Both the position numbers and the translations under genes were made by a program. Positions 30,819 to 43,036 of a stretch of 64,000 nt of DNA are shown here, one piece after another. The DNA is from Turnera subulata. Lineage: Eukaryota > Streptophyta > Magnoliopsida > Malpighiales > Passifloraceae. Below the pieces are notes generated by a model. The model made no database searches. It was given only the letters and a program-made list of their open reading frames with translations, and had not been told where the DNA came from. Position 1 is the stretch's first letter. Each line of letters begins with the position of its first letter. The stretch covers positions 72,488-136,487 of the forward strand of contig JAKUCV010004443.1 of the NCBI GenBank assembly GCA_028386065.3, read 5' to 3'.

Positions 30819-33800
30819 ATGGAGATTTCTTGGTTAGAATCTTGGGCCCGCCATTTCATTACCAGATTCTTTGGACGATATATTTCTACTGGCCGTTTGA
30901 TGTGAGTTCACTCCTCATTCGTAACCAATTCCATTCGATCGGTTTCTTAACATATAAATGTATGTACAAATTGTTTAGCTAGCTTGTACAGTTCTCATGC
31001 TGATTTCTTGGACTCGTTACGTTGCTGTCTATCAGTTCATATGAAAATAGACTGTAAAAGTGGGCATGTCTATCTTTTTTTTTTTTTTTTGATTGTCAGG
31101 CATATCTATCTTAGATATTGATTGATGTGGTCATGAACAGTTTACAGGAAGAAGGCGGGGAGACTTTCACATTTCAGGGGATTAGTACTACAAAATGTTC
31201 TCTACAAGTCATCCTCAGAGTTCACAATCCCCAGTTCTATTGGAAGGTATAGCTTTCTAATTTCTTTCTCTTTTTCTTTGTTTCTTTACTTTGGATACCT
31301 TTTGAATAGTATTTTGGAGTGATCATCTCAACCAAAAATTTAGAATGATGGCTCACGCTCCATGACTTATTTTGGTCTCATACTCTACAATCCTTCCACC
31401 TTTCAGCTTTGAAACTTGTACGAGCCCTCTTGTACATGTGCTTTTTAATTCAATAAGATGGAAAGCATGGGTACTCGAACACCCAACGGTTTGATTATAA
31501 TGAATACGTAGTGACAAGCTAGGCAAGATTTTTGGAGGGGACAGATAAAATTATTTATGTTAGAAAGGACTTCTATCGAAAAATAAAATAAAAAATGGCT
31601 AAAATTTACATCACAGTAAAGACTTATGAAGAAAAATAAAAAGTCTAAGGGTCAGCCTCAGCCCCAACTCCCAAGGCCGTGCCGCTTGACCATCTCAAAC
31701 AAAAATTTAAGTCGATGGGCTGCGGCCTTTGGACTCGTTTTGGTTTTATACTCGAACAAGAATTTCCTAGCACATTGTCAATGTGTGGAGATAGTAACTT
31801 TGCTAATCTAAAGCAAAAGAGACTTTATTTTTCATTAGAAAAGTGAGGTACAAAAATATTATAATTAACATTCTAAAAAAAATAAGAATTAAGAAGTGGT
31901 GTTATGCAATTTCTTTAAAAAATTCCATCACTTATCTAGATAACTATGTCTGCAGAATTTTGTACATAGAAATTCATTCATACCCTTTGCATTGATGTAA
32001 TCTTTCATATTATTGTAGCATACATAATTCTCACGGCCGTTGAAAAGTATTGTAAACTTTTGTCAGGTAATGACAAGGGCTGATGTAGGCTTTGCGGATG
32101 CATATATTGATGGAGATTTTTTCTTTGAAGACAAAGAAGACGGTCTGCTCAATTTTTTTATGGTGAGATGCACTCTTTCCTAGTATACCTATGACAAATT
32201 ATTGATTCCATTCTTGCTTACTTCCCAACTTTTAACTGAGCAACATTTTGAATTCAGCTCCTAAATGCCAATGGAGATGCAAATAAGTCTATCACAGAAG
32301 TGAAGAAGACAAGGTATATATATTACATGAAAATGGCTAGCTACTGGACCTGAAGGATCTGTTTTTTAGCAAAATTCTTTCTGGAGTCATCACGGTATTT
32401 GTACTTATAAATTTGTTGGTTTAGGGGTTGGTGGTCACCAATGTTTTCCACAGCTCTTATTTCATCTTCCAAACTTTTTTTCAAGCATGTAATGAGACAG
32501 AATTCTCCATGTTTACTGCATTGATCTAGAGTGGTTATTATTTCTTTAATCATGAAACAAAAAAGAAGATACTTGTGTTGTGTCATATACATGCCAAGAA
32601 ACCAAACAAATGGCAGTATGGTGGTATACCTCTGATTCTTCAAGAATTTCTTTCTCCAACATCTAAGGGTATGGTAGTAATGAGGCCCTATATTTTCCAC
32701 ATGCTCCACGCTGCAGTACTTGCACAACATTAGTAATCCCCAAGAAGCTAGAAAACTAGTCAAGATGAAAATAAGACAGCTAATTAATTCAAGTGGTCCA
32801 TAAACAATAGCTTATACCATAATCTGGATGCAGCAGCCATGGCTGATGTTATCCTACTCAGTGAGGGTACCAATCCCCCAGGGAAAATGTATTCCCTCAA
32901 GAATCCTGAACTGTGCCTGAGCTCATCATACTCTTTGTCCGCTATGGATGAGAACTACAAAGAAATCAATCGTGTCTCCGAGTCAGCAAAATGCCCAAAA
33001 TGCAGAAGAGCAAGAATATCATCCCACTTGCATTCATATTATTGGAACTCAGAGGAAGGCATGAACATTTCATACTTTTGTAAATCATCCTACTTCTGTG
33101 ACTGTGAGTACCTGTAGTACAAGAAGCCCATCTTCTGCCAATAACGACTCACAGCTGCCAAAAAACACCTCCATGTATTCGTGTCCAACATGCTCTATCA
33201 TTTCGCTGAAAATTCAAACAAAAATTCAGGCAGGGTACTTGTGTAGTATGCTATAATAATACATACATATGTAGGATAATAATACTTGCCAAGATATGAT
33301 TCTGTCATATTTGATTGTGTCAGGTAACTCTCTGTAGTCACATAGCAGAAATCTGATACGATCCTGATCATAAAAGAATCAAATTTCGAATCAGGAAGGT
33401 AAAGATGTCCCATTTAGTATTAGTTTGCAGAAACAAGAAATTTGTCCTACTCTGTAGTCTCAATTACATTCTATTCTGATGGATATGTATACCTGGAGGC
33501 CAGCATCCTTGACTTTCAATTCTGCAAAATTTAGTTGTTCCTTGGACAGAGTGATGCCAGTGTATTTGCATCCAGTCTGTTTAACAACTTCAATGGCGAA
33601 AGTTCCCCATCCACAGCCAATGTCGAGGACTTCATGCTTACTCTCAATTCTTGCCTGCAATTGGTGAGTGGAAAATTGTTTATATATAATGAGAAGAGAA
33701 AGGTATTTACGATTATAACTGCAAGGTCATATCAGGGCAAAACATATACATATATATATGCATCATAATTCTTAAAATTAGCATAACGTCTGCGTATGAC

Positions 33801-35672
33801 TCCTATCAAGAGTTGTCAAGCTCCTCATACTTTGCAGCTCTACCTGATTTCTCATTCTGTTTTTTTTTTTTTTTTCTCATTCCTTGGAGAGAGGATCACT
33901 TTGACATTTTATCACACTAGTGGTGATGAGTCATAACTTCATGCAACATAGCTGCATGAAACATAACTTCATGTATTTGTTGTTGGCTTGATTATGGAAT
34001 TTGTGTTTGTATTTTTGGCAGTTTTCACAGCACAATATTACATATGGCACAATACTATATTGTTTTCGTTATGGGGTTTTTGTTTGCATTAATTCATAAC
34101 ATTCCTCACACCACAATATATATTGTATATGGTACAAATACTATGTTCTTAGCATTTTTCACACATATATTAACATGACATATACATGTGCATCATAATT
34201 AACATTTAGCATAACTGGAAGTATATAACTCCTATCATTCTTAGCATGGCATGATAACTGTTTCTAAAAATATTTCAACTTATCAAAATAATTATTTTCA
34301 ACAAAAATGATCTAAACTATGATTGAATGGACCTTTTGGCAACCTTGTGCAAAAGGTAGGTTTTCAGGAAGAGAAGAAATTAAAATAAGAACAAATTGCA
34401 AGACGAGAGACAAACTTTTCCGATCAGAACAGAAATTTTCCTATGCTGTGGTACTCTTAAGTCTTCTTCTTCCTCTTCTTCCTGAAAAATTCAAGCAGAA
34501 AAAGTCTGTAATGTGTTGGCAGACAGCGCAGCGAAGCATGAGAATGTAAGTATATATATTGAAGGATTGTGTTCCTCACCTTGAACAGTGCACAAGAGTA
34601 TGTCATTGATTCATCCAAGTACATAGCAAAAACTTCATTTCCCTAAAAAAACAGCTAAGAATTACTTTCTTTTCCAGCTCGAAGCACGGTTCTAGTTATG
34701 TTCTTGTTGCCACAGAATCTCCTATTGCAACCTTCTCTAATCAGTAAAATTTTTGATGTGCTATATATCAAAAAGGGAAAAAGAAATTTAAGATTTTGCA
34801 TACCAGGTCATAATGCCTAGAGATATTCCTGCGAGCTTGTGTGAGATCATAAGCACCTAATTAGGCTTTCCAGTGACTTATGCCTCACTGAGCCAAAAAG
34901 AGATACTAATAAAAAAACTAATGCGGGATTTGAAGGTAGACCAGTATCACCAAGATTCAAGAGACCAAGATATAAAATAGAGAACCTGACGCATAAAGGA
35001 GAACCTGCAGTGTAACTAAACCATAGGATTAATTAAGCATGAAGCATCTATCCATGTCTCTGTGCGATGCAGTGACTACAAAATCTGCAATCATGATTCT
35101 TCCGCTCTGCACTACAATCGTTAACATATTTCATAGTTCTATAATGGCTTTTGATTTGACTTGGGTATTTTATGTGTTTTAGCAAGATTGTCGCCATGGG
35201 ATTTGATGAGAAGTTCTTCAGGACTTGGGAATATTACTTTGACTACTCTGCTGCTGGGTTTATGTCGGGCATGCTCGGTAATTATCAGGTAAAAAAAGCT
35301 GATATCTCTTGTTCATGAAAAGTATATCTGTAACATTCAGTTAAATTAAGGAACCATATTGAACAGCATTTTTTCTTTTGTTTCCCATCCCTTGTCCGGA
35401 GCTTTGCCCCATGAAAAATTGGAACGTGAAAATTGTTATAAAGACCAATTAACAGACTTGAAATCTCTCTAATCGATATTCAAATACTAGTCAAGTTGCC
35501 ATGAAATTAACTTGAAAAATAATTTAATACGAGCTAGATTGACTAATGGTTGAACTCAAGCATTATAAAAACTTTTGCTGGAATATTGCAGGTTGTTTTC
35601 TCCCGTCCTGGAAACGTTGGGGCACTAGGGAATCCATACAAAGGTTTTCCATCAGCAAACAATGCACCTTGA
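30819..35672 (+). pseudogene. CFA synthase-like copy 2, internally inverted
   Basis: Same family and exon sizes as copy 1. Plus-strand exons: 30819-30901, 31141-31246, 32067-32162, 32258-32313, first part of exon 5 at 32425-32506, then exon 13 at 35183-35288 and exon 14 at 35592-35672. The rest lies on the minus strand between them: end of exon 5 (34844-34804), exon 6 (34642-34580), 7 (34481-34416), 8 (33654-33493), 9 (33363-33290), 10 (33205-33112), 11 (32954-32818) and 12 (32710-32630). The inverted exons keep open frames and good splice sites, including the GC donor of intron 9 and the SAM motif VLDIGCGWG. As drawn, the gene cannot give a full enzyme. A plus-strand transcript would end soon after the exon 5 break. 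Confidence 0.88.
32507..34844. other. Inverted segment within CFA copy 2
   Basis: About 2.34 kb runs opposite to its flanks. The left edge cuts exon 5 after CAGAATTCTC; the right edge has the missing continuation TCACACAAGCTCG on the minus strand. Intron 12 is split in the same way: its start is at 32629-32507 (minus) and its continuation at 34845 onward (plus, with text like intron 12 of copy 1). Flipping the segment restores both exon 5 and intron 12 without loss of reading frame. A scaffolding error cannot be excluded. Confidence 0.88.
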
Positions 35673-35962
35673 AAAGCAGTTTCTTCCTTCAAAAGAGCCT
35701 TACGTTTACTAATTCCAGTAATAATCTGTAGCGACTTCAATGTGTTTCAATATCTATCTCTGTCCGTGAGAGCAAAATAACACTACTGCTTGCAGCCAGC
35801 CAGCATGCATGGTGATGAGCAGAGCAGAGAATGAGGTTGTTAGCCAGCTAGCTTGGATGACTGAGGTTTCTTCAACCTGAAACAAGTCCCTGTTGCTGCT
35901 TTATAAATCTTTATATCTGTCTTAGTTATGGAACATTTTCAAACATTATCACCGGTTGTTTA
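35673..35962 (+). other. 3' flank of CFA copy 2
   Basis: Similar to the flank after copy 1 (TCAATATCTATCTCTGTCCG). It is interrupted at 35963 by the DEK_C-carrying LTR element and resumes at 39805. Confidence 0.55.
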
Positions 35963-36593
35963 TGTTGGCTTTTTTACACTAAGAACATCGATGTTTAATC
36001 AAGACATCGATGTTTTGATCACACTGAATATCAAACAATCCGGCCGAACGATTACAACATCGATGTTGCTATTAGAACATCGATGTTTTAAACACACTGG
36101 AGCTTCAAACAAATCGGCCGAACGATTAGAACATCGATGTTGCTATTAGAACATCGATGTGTTCTGGAAAATTTCCAGAAATTCTGCAGAAACCAAGGCT
36201 GACTTTCTTGGTTACTATTCTATTGATTTTCTCTCAATTCACTCAATCATTTTGTTTTAAACCACTCTGAACAATCAGAGTAACATTGAAGTGAAACACC
36301 AACGTTTTTCTTAACTTGATTTCACTTGTTTTCAACTGATTACAAGACTCAATATATAGGTAGAAAATCAGCCTAAAATACAACCACTCCACTCAACTTT
36401 GACAGCTCACACTTGCTTTTCCTAAGATTCCTCATAATGACACAGCACTTAATGGAAACATTACAACTCAGGATAACATAATCAAAGTACAATAATCATA
36501 AAACACACTCACCACTCACACACTTGAATTAATAACAAAGTGGCCCCTAGCTTAGTGCTGCAGAATTCCAGCAACTTGTTCATATTTCCAACA
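35963..36593 (-). repeat. LTR 1 of DEK_C element
   Basis: 631 bp, plus-strand start TGTTGGC, end TTCCAACA. It contains three palindrome pairs starting at 35984, 36056 and 36130, so the period is 72-74 bp; within pairs the cores are 19-20 bp apart. Confidence 0.92.
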
Positions 36594-36631
36594 CTCCCCC
36601 ATGAACAAGTTGCTCTTCAACTTCATCTTCA

Positions 36632-37510
36632 TCAGGTTTTGAATCTTCTTTTTCTTCTCTTGTATTGTCTGGTAATTGAAGTATCGAACACTGCCCTATG
36701 AGCAAGCTGCTCTTCAACTTCAATATCAACTTCAACTTCAACATCAACAGGCCCTTCAATAGTTCGAACTTGTTTCCAGACCTGAAAGCTCTTCAACCTC
36801 CTTTTCTTTTTCCTTTTCCTCGTACAAAAACTTTTTCTATGTAGTTTGACCTTAGAAGCATCAAACATATCATAGAGCACCAGTGATTCATCTACAATGA
36901 GTTTGTCAACCTTCTTCCACTCATTGATTTTCTGTTTTTTGTCATTTCCAGAATTTTACAATCATCAAACTCATCCTCTACAACATTCTTTGTTTCAGGT
37001 GTTTTGAAACCTGAACTTCCAATTTTACTCTCCACTTCAATTAATCTAATGTTGGATTAATCTTTGAACTCCAAACAAAGATCTTCACAAAAAAACAAAT
37101 TCAACGGCTTCACTTTTCACAGCAATTTCACGACTAAAATCAATGAGATTCTTATCAAATGAAATCACTTCATCACTTAAATCAGATTCATCAAAGCATT
37201 CATTGGTTTCAAAACTCTTACCAATAAGCTCTTCAGTTTCATCAACCAAATTCAAATCAGAGCCATTTAGCACCTCTGTCTTTGAATCTTCCAGAGAATC
37301 GTCACGACGATCTTCCTCCTCCTCATTGTTCCCGGACTTATCTTCCTGAAACAAAATCACTTCATTTTTTATAAATGATTTTCTGTCAGACAAGTCCAAG
37401 TTGAACTCTTCTTGTAACTTCTGGCTCAACATCTTCAAGGTCATTGTGTTGAGGTCACAACTTTGAAGAAGCTCCCTCAACCTTGCAGCAATTATTCGGT
37501 TAGACACCAT
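36632..37510 (-). pseudogene. Captured DEK_C-like gene fragment, body 1 (frameshifted)
   Basis: The minus-strand ORF from 37510 begins with the same DEK_C-like segment as body 2 but stops at 37085, after 141 residues. There a run of A is one base longer than in body 2. A second frame (36880-36632, 82 residues) continues with KVKLHRKSFCTRKRKKKRRLK and a VEVEV repeat that is 18 bases longer than in body 2. Confidence 0.75.
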
Positions 37511-37577
37511 CTTCTTGATCTGTTAACAAATAAAAAAGCACAGGACCCGTAAAGAAAGAACCTGCTCCGCTACCAAT

Positions 37578-38208
37578 TGTTGGCATTTTTACACTAAGAA
37601 CATCGATGTTCAATCAAGACATCGATGTTTTGATCACACTGAATATCAAACAATCTGGCCGAACGATTACAACATCGATGTTGCTATTAGAACATCGATG
37701 TTTTAAACACACTGGAGCTTCAAACAAATCGGCCGAACGATTAGAACATCGATGTTGCTATTAGAACATCGATGTGTTCTGGAAAATTTCCAGAAATTCT
37801 GCAGAAACCAAGGCTTACTTTCTTGGTTACTATTCTATTGATTTTCTCTCAATTCACTCAATCATTTTGTTTTAAACCACTCTGAACAATCAGAGTAACA
37901 TTGAAGTGAAACACCAACGTTTTTCTTAACTTGATTTCACTTGTTTTCAACTGATTACAAGACTCAATATATAGGCAAAAAATCAGCCTAAAATACAACC
38001 ACTCCACTCAACTTTGACAGCTCACACTTGCTTTTCCTAAGATTCCTCATAATGACACAGCACTTAATGGAAACATTACAACTCATGATAACATAATCAA
38101 AGTACAATAATCATAAAACACACTCACCACTCACACACTTGAATTAATAACAAAGTGGCCCCTAGCTTAGTGCTGCAGAATTCCAGCAACTTGTTCATAT
38201 TTCCAACA
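37578..38208 (-). repeat. LTR 2 (shared, central) of DEK_C element
   Basis: 631 bp, nearly identical to the other two LTRs and with the same three palindrome pairs. It serves as the end of one body and the start of the next. Confidence 0.92.
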
Positions 38209-38246
38209 CTCCCCCATGAACAAGTTGCTCTTCAACTTCATCTTCA

Positions 38247-39106
38247 TCAGGTTTTGAATCTTCTTTTTCTTCTCTTGTATTGTCTGGTAATTGAAGTATC
38301 GAACACTGCCCCATGAGCAAGCTGCTCTTCAACTTCAACATCAACAGGCCCTTCAATAGTTCGAACTTGTTTCCAGACCTGAAAGCTCTTCAACCTCCTT
38401 TTCTTTTTCCTTTTCCTCGTACAAAAACTTTTTCTATGTAGTTTGACCTTAGAAGCATCAAACATATCATAGAGCACCAGTGATTCATCTACAATGAGTT
38501 TGTCAACCTTCTTCCACTCATTGATTTTCTGTTTTTTGTCATTTCCAGAATTTTACAATCATCAAACTCATCCTCTACAACATTCTTTGTTTCAGGTGTT
38601 TTGAAACCTGAACTTCCAATTCTACTCTCCACTTCAAATAATCTAATGTTGGAGTAATCTTTGAACTCCAAACAAAGATCTTCACAAACAACAAATTCAA
38701 CGGCTTCACTTTTCACAGCAATTTCACGACTAAAATCAATGAGATTCTTATCAAATGAAATCACTTCATCACTTAAATCAGATTCATCAAAGCATTCATT
38801 GGTTTCAAAACTCTTACCAATAAGCTCTTCAGTTTCATCAACCAAATTCAAATCAGAGCCATTTAGCACCTCTGTCTTTGAATCTTCCAGAGAATCGTCA
38901 CGACGATCTTCCTCCTCCTCATTGTTCCCGGACTTATCTTCCTGAAACAAAATCACTTCATTTTTTATAAATGATTTTCTGTCAGACAAGTCCAAGTTGA
39001 ACTCTTCTTGTAACTTCTGGCTCAACATCTTCAAGGTCATTGTGTTGAGATCACAACTTTGAAGAAGCTCCCTCAACCTTGCAGCAATTATTCGGTTAGA
39101 CACCAT
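38247..39106 (-). CDS. Captured DEK_C-like domain ORF, body 2
   Basis: The main ORF runs from 39106 to 38489 (205 residues). Its first 55 residues (RLRELLQSCDLNT, LSQKLQEEFNLDLSDRKSF, IKNEVILF) match the pattern of the DEK C-terminal domain found at the N-terminus of plant SWIB/UAF30-type chromatin proteins. An acidic region (EEEEDRRDDSLEDS) follows. After a frame break the sequence continues at 38477-38247 with a lysine/arginine-rich segment. Retrotransposons do not normally encode such a domain, so the body looks like a captured host gene piece. Whether it is translated is unknown. Confidence 0.65.
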
Positions 39107-39173
39107 CTTCTTGATCTGTTAACAAATAAAAAAGCACAGGACCCGTAAAGAAAGAACCTGCTCCGCTACCAAT

Positions 39174-39804
39174 TGTTGGCATTTTTACACTAAGAACATC
39201 GATGTTCAATCAAGACATCGATGTTTTGATCACACTGAATATCAAACAATCCGGCCGAACGATTACAACATCGATGTTGCTATTAGAACATCGATGTTTT
39301 AAACACACTGGAGCTTCAAACAAATCGGCCGAACGATTAGAACATCGATGTTGCTATTAGAACATCGATGTGTTCTGGAAAATTTCCAGAAATTCTGCAG
39401 AAACCAAGGCTGACTTTCTTGGTTACTATTCTATTGATTTTCTCTCAATTCACTCAATCATTTTGTTTTAAACCACTCTGAACAATCAGAGTAACATTGA
39501 AGTGAAACACCAACGTTTTTCTTAACTTGATTTCACTTGTTTTCAACTGATTACAAGACTCAATATATAGGTAGAAAATCAGCCTAAAATACAACCACTC
39601 CACTCAACTTTGACAGCTCACACTTGCTTTTCCTAAGATTCCTCATAATGACACAGCACTTAATGGAAACATTACAACTCAGGATAACATAATCAAAGTA
39701 CAATAATCATAAAACGCACTCACCACTCACACACTTGAATTAATAACAAAGTGGCCCCTAGCTTAGTGCTGCAGAATTCCAACAACTTGTTCATATTTCC
39801 AACA
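39174..39804 (-). repeat. LTR 3 of DEK_C element
   Basis: 631 bp with the same ends and palindrome pairs. In element orientation it is the 5' LTR, next to the primer-binding site at 39160-39171. Confidence 0.92.
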
Positions 39805-39809
39805 GTTTA

Positions 39810-40203
39810 TGTTTCCCACAATTTGTCCAATGCTTTCCAATGTTTGGAACAGTCGAGATTTGTCAAGCATGACTCTACCTAGCTGCATGATTGCTGAAGT
39901 TTGACGAGGGGTTTAAGCTCTGTTGTCATAATAATAGCGTTGTATGCTTCTATTGCTTTTGTTTGTAACGAGCTCGACCTTTCTTTTCTTACTTTCTTTG
40001 AGCTCAATGAATATATTAGCCGGCCCATCTACTCGTCACTACATGTACATGGGAAGGGGTCGAAGCCCGCTAACTGGTTCACCCTGTATGAATTCTTAAT
40101 AGGTGTGTAAACCAGCCAGCTGAGTCGAGCATCCACCTAAGCTTAACTCAATCTCTTAAGAAAAATTAATGTCGCAGAAAACCAAATATAAGAAAGTGAT
40201 AAA
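39810..40203. other. Flank after the tandem LTR element
   Basis: Continuation of the downstream flank of CFA copy 2. No gene recognised. Confidence 0.45.
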
Positions 40204-40480
40204 AATTTTGCAGATTTAGCAGCAATGGAATCACGGAATCACCACCATGGAAAATTTCCTCCTTGGTTCCTTCCTGACTTCCAGTTCATGATTGTCTCAG
40301 CATTGGCAATCATAGCAGACGCACTTATAAATGGAAATCCAACCTGCAAAGACTTGATCCATGCGGTAGCGTTTACTAAAGCCAAGTCCACCAATCTATC
40401 AACATCAGCAAAAAGATTGTGGAAGGTCCTCTTGTTTCTTTCAAGCCAAATTGACACTGTCAATATCTTTTAGCTCATCT
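40204..40480 (-). pseudogene. LINE 3' fragment
   Basis: Minus strand reads SIWLERNKRTFHNLF, DRLVDLALVNATAWIKSL and a tail with MNWKSGRNQGG. It is closely similar to the LINE tail at 14360-14570 (VDLALLHSTSWIKAF, IKNWKGPRRK), so both come from the same LINE family. Confidence 0.65.
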
Positions 40481-41200
40481 GTAATCAATGTATTTTGAAT
40501 TATTTTCCATCACGTAACCCATAATTAATTTTTCATGAATGCTCTAGACATGAATCACCTAGTGATTCGAACCCTTACCAATTAACCAATCAAACAGCAC
40601 AAAAAGAGAGAAATAACAACTCAGGCTAATAATTACAACATAAACAGCATGGATTATTCAGTGGCAATAAACGAGTGCATATCATTTCAATTATTATTAC
40701 AAATATAAGGAAACAATGAGGCAATTTAGACAACTTAAAACTATGATACGTATCGGAACATGATGAGACACTAGCCATTTGACAAATGAAAATATATCAA
40801 TTTTATTAGATACTCTAGCAGCATCAATTCTTTAAGCTCTTCAAAAAATTAATTTACCAAAAAAGAATTGCTAGTTTCTAATAACAAGGGAGTGCTATAT
40901 ATTTAATAATAAAAATAATAAACTAGGAAGCATACCATTGTTCTTCCATTTTGCTTATATATCGGATTAAATGTTCAACATTTTTTTATTTACACAATCT
41001 ATCCTAAACTGTGTTCTATAGCTTCCTAAAAAAAATTGTGTTTTTTTAGCATGGCTGCATGGGTCAAAGTCTGTCCCTTTACCATGGCAAATTTTCCACC
41101 ATATCCACAACCACAAAAAACTCTATTGACTATTCTAGCTAAACCTTTGTCCAGCCATGTATCATTTCCTCTATCAAAACAATATACATTTATTGTTGGC
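40481..41200. other. AT-rich intergenic DNA
   Basis: Nothing recognised on either strand. Confidence 0.5.
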
Positions 41201-43036
41201 TGTTGGAATTATTTAATATATATGGCCTTATATTATTAATTATAATTATATTAAAGACTGTTTAATTTTATGAGGTCATTAAGTGATCTATTTTGGGCTC
41301 TAAAACATCTATGTTGGTATGGACTCTAATATGCGTAGAAACCCAATGTTAGTAATTAAGATTTTATAGGCATCCTAATTGACCTAGTATATAAAGGATA
41401 TATTATAGGGTTATGGTCCCCAAGATTATTCTTGTTTCATTTTTCTCTGCCCCAACACATAAAAACACACAAGGCGTTGGAACCAAATTTTGGAAACTCT
41501 CAAAAGTCATTGTTCAATGGATTCTGGTATGCCTTGCTATACCTGATTATTGTTCTTGATTGTCTAATAACTTATCAAGATACTTGAGGCATAAAGTAAT
41601 TTTTCTAACAAGTAGTAACGGAGCCTGCTTGATTAAATTATTATATATCATGGAGTTTTTCAATTCAATCGCATGAATTTGAATTTTGCTTGCCAAGTGC
41701 ATCATGCATAAGGATATTATTGAATTGTCTATTGATATTGGCATGCGGTTTTGTTTCCGTCGATTAATTAAATTGCCTATTGATGTGGCATACGGTTTTC
41801 TATTGAATTGCCTATCAAATAGGGGGTTTGATTTGCCAACTGATGCTTTTGCGTCAATAAGGATTTCGGTCAAATTAAAAGCAATGATGGAAGGAATTGG
41901 AAGGCTTTTCGTTTTGTTTGTTGGCTTTGATTCAGGATTGTTAATGACAATTATAATATTTAATGTGCCCAATGAAATATCTCTGTTCGGCACAGATTAT
42001 ATGGCTTCAATTGTTATTCTTTTCTTTTGACATTCATGGGTACCCATCAAAGGATTCAGATTTATTATTATTTGGATTCACAGTTTTCATACTACTCCTA
42101 TATTACTTTATTTTGAGTAACATTGATTTTGTGACTCACTATGCCTATGGCATGTGGGGAATTTTGAGATGTTGCGTGAGGGTAAAATCACATCAGGTGT
42201 TGTGATTTGTGCAACATATTTCACTTTAGTTCCTACAGTTTGGTTTCTGTCATTCTAGTCCCTATATGACAAATTTGTAGTCCAATTCCTGTATGCAGAT
42301 TATTTTTGTAATTTGCCCAGAAAGACTAAGTTTAAGGAATATTTTATTCCTGCAAAACATATTTTGTGAGATTAAATTCAATATCTAATATTATATTATT
42401 CTGGGATGTCGAGTATTTTAGTAGATTAATTAAAACAACATGTTACTAACGTAACCTCTCTTGTGTAGATTAATCTATTTTAAAATATGAGATGCGTGTA
42501 TGTGTTATTTATGCGAATAGTAATCAGCCCAACGGAGGATTGCTATTTGGCCAAATAGCACATATACTTGTGGTAATAAATATGTGATGACTATCCGGTA
42601 TGCCATGTGAATAATAAGTCGGTCCAACGAAAGGCTTATTATTTGACAGGTCTAATCATCAATATTTGATTATGACATTGAGAGTACCACTACAAGTTGA
42701 TATTTTCTGTCCAACGACTAAAATATCAATGTTGTGCTAGGTATCTTGTTTGGGCCCACCATACAAATTAAATTTAATTATTATGTTTTGCTTATAGTTT
42801 AAGGAAATGTGAGCTGAATATGTTTAATTCTCTATTAAGTTACAGCTTCTGCTTTTATGGTGTGTATAAGTATCAATTTTATATGATACTGAGCGACACA
42901 AATTTTGAGATTTGGATAAGAACATCATGATTGTTCTTAATTGCATAAGATATGGGCTTTGCACTACGGAAAGATTAACTTACCTCATACAGATAAAATT
43001 TCCTATAAGGTTAAACGGGATATTTAGAGGTGGTAA
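41201..43036 (+). mobile_element. Possible LTR / 5' region of an unclassified element
   Basis: Begins TGTTGGAATTATT, a common start for plant Copia LTRs, and has a TATA-like TATATAAAGG near 41390. Later sequence (42500-42760) repeats phrases of the form CCCAACGGAGG and CCAACGAAAGG next to tracts that recur, suggesting a leader with direct-repeat structure. I could not find the second LTR, primer-binding site or target duplication. ORFs in it (for example 41686-42030) have no family features. Confidence 0.35.

Larger units (their letters stand above)
35963..39804 (-). mobile_element. Three-LTR tandem of a small LTR element
   Basis: Order on the plus strand: LTR (35963-36593), body (36594-37577), LTR (37578-38208), body (38209-39173), LTR (39174-39804). 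Each LTR is 631 bp. One 5-bp target duplication, GTTTA, flanks the whole (35958-35962 and 39805-39809), so it was a single insertion later expanded by unequal recombination between LTRs. Each body is about 1 kb with a primer-binding site (TGGTAGCGGAGC) at one end and a purine tract (ATGGGGGAG, minus strand) at the other. No gag, pol or integrase is present, so the family is non-autonomous. Confidence 0.92.

Noticed and set aside
32839..33117. Plus-strand 92-residue ORF
   Set aside because: It is the antisense of exon 11 and intron 10 of the inverted CFA copy 2.
41686..42030. 114-residue ORF in the possible LTR region
   Set aside because: Hydrophobic, with an antisense ORF of similar length and no family motif; probably chance.
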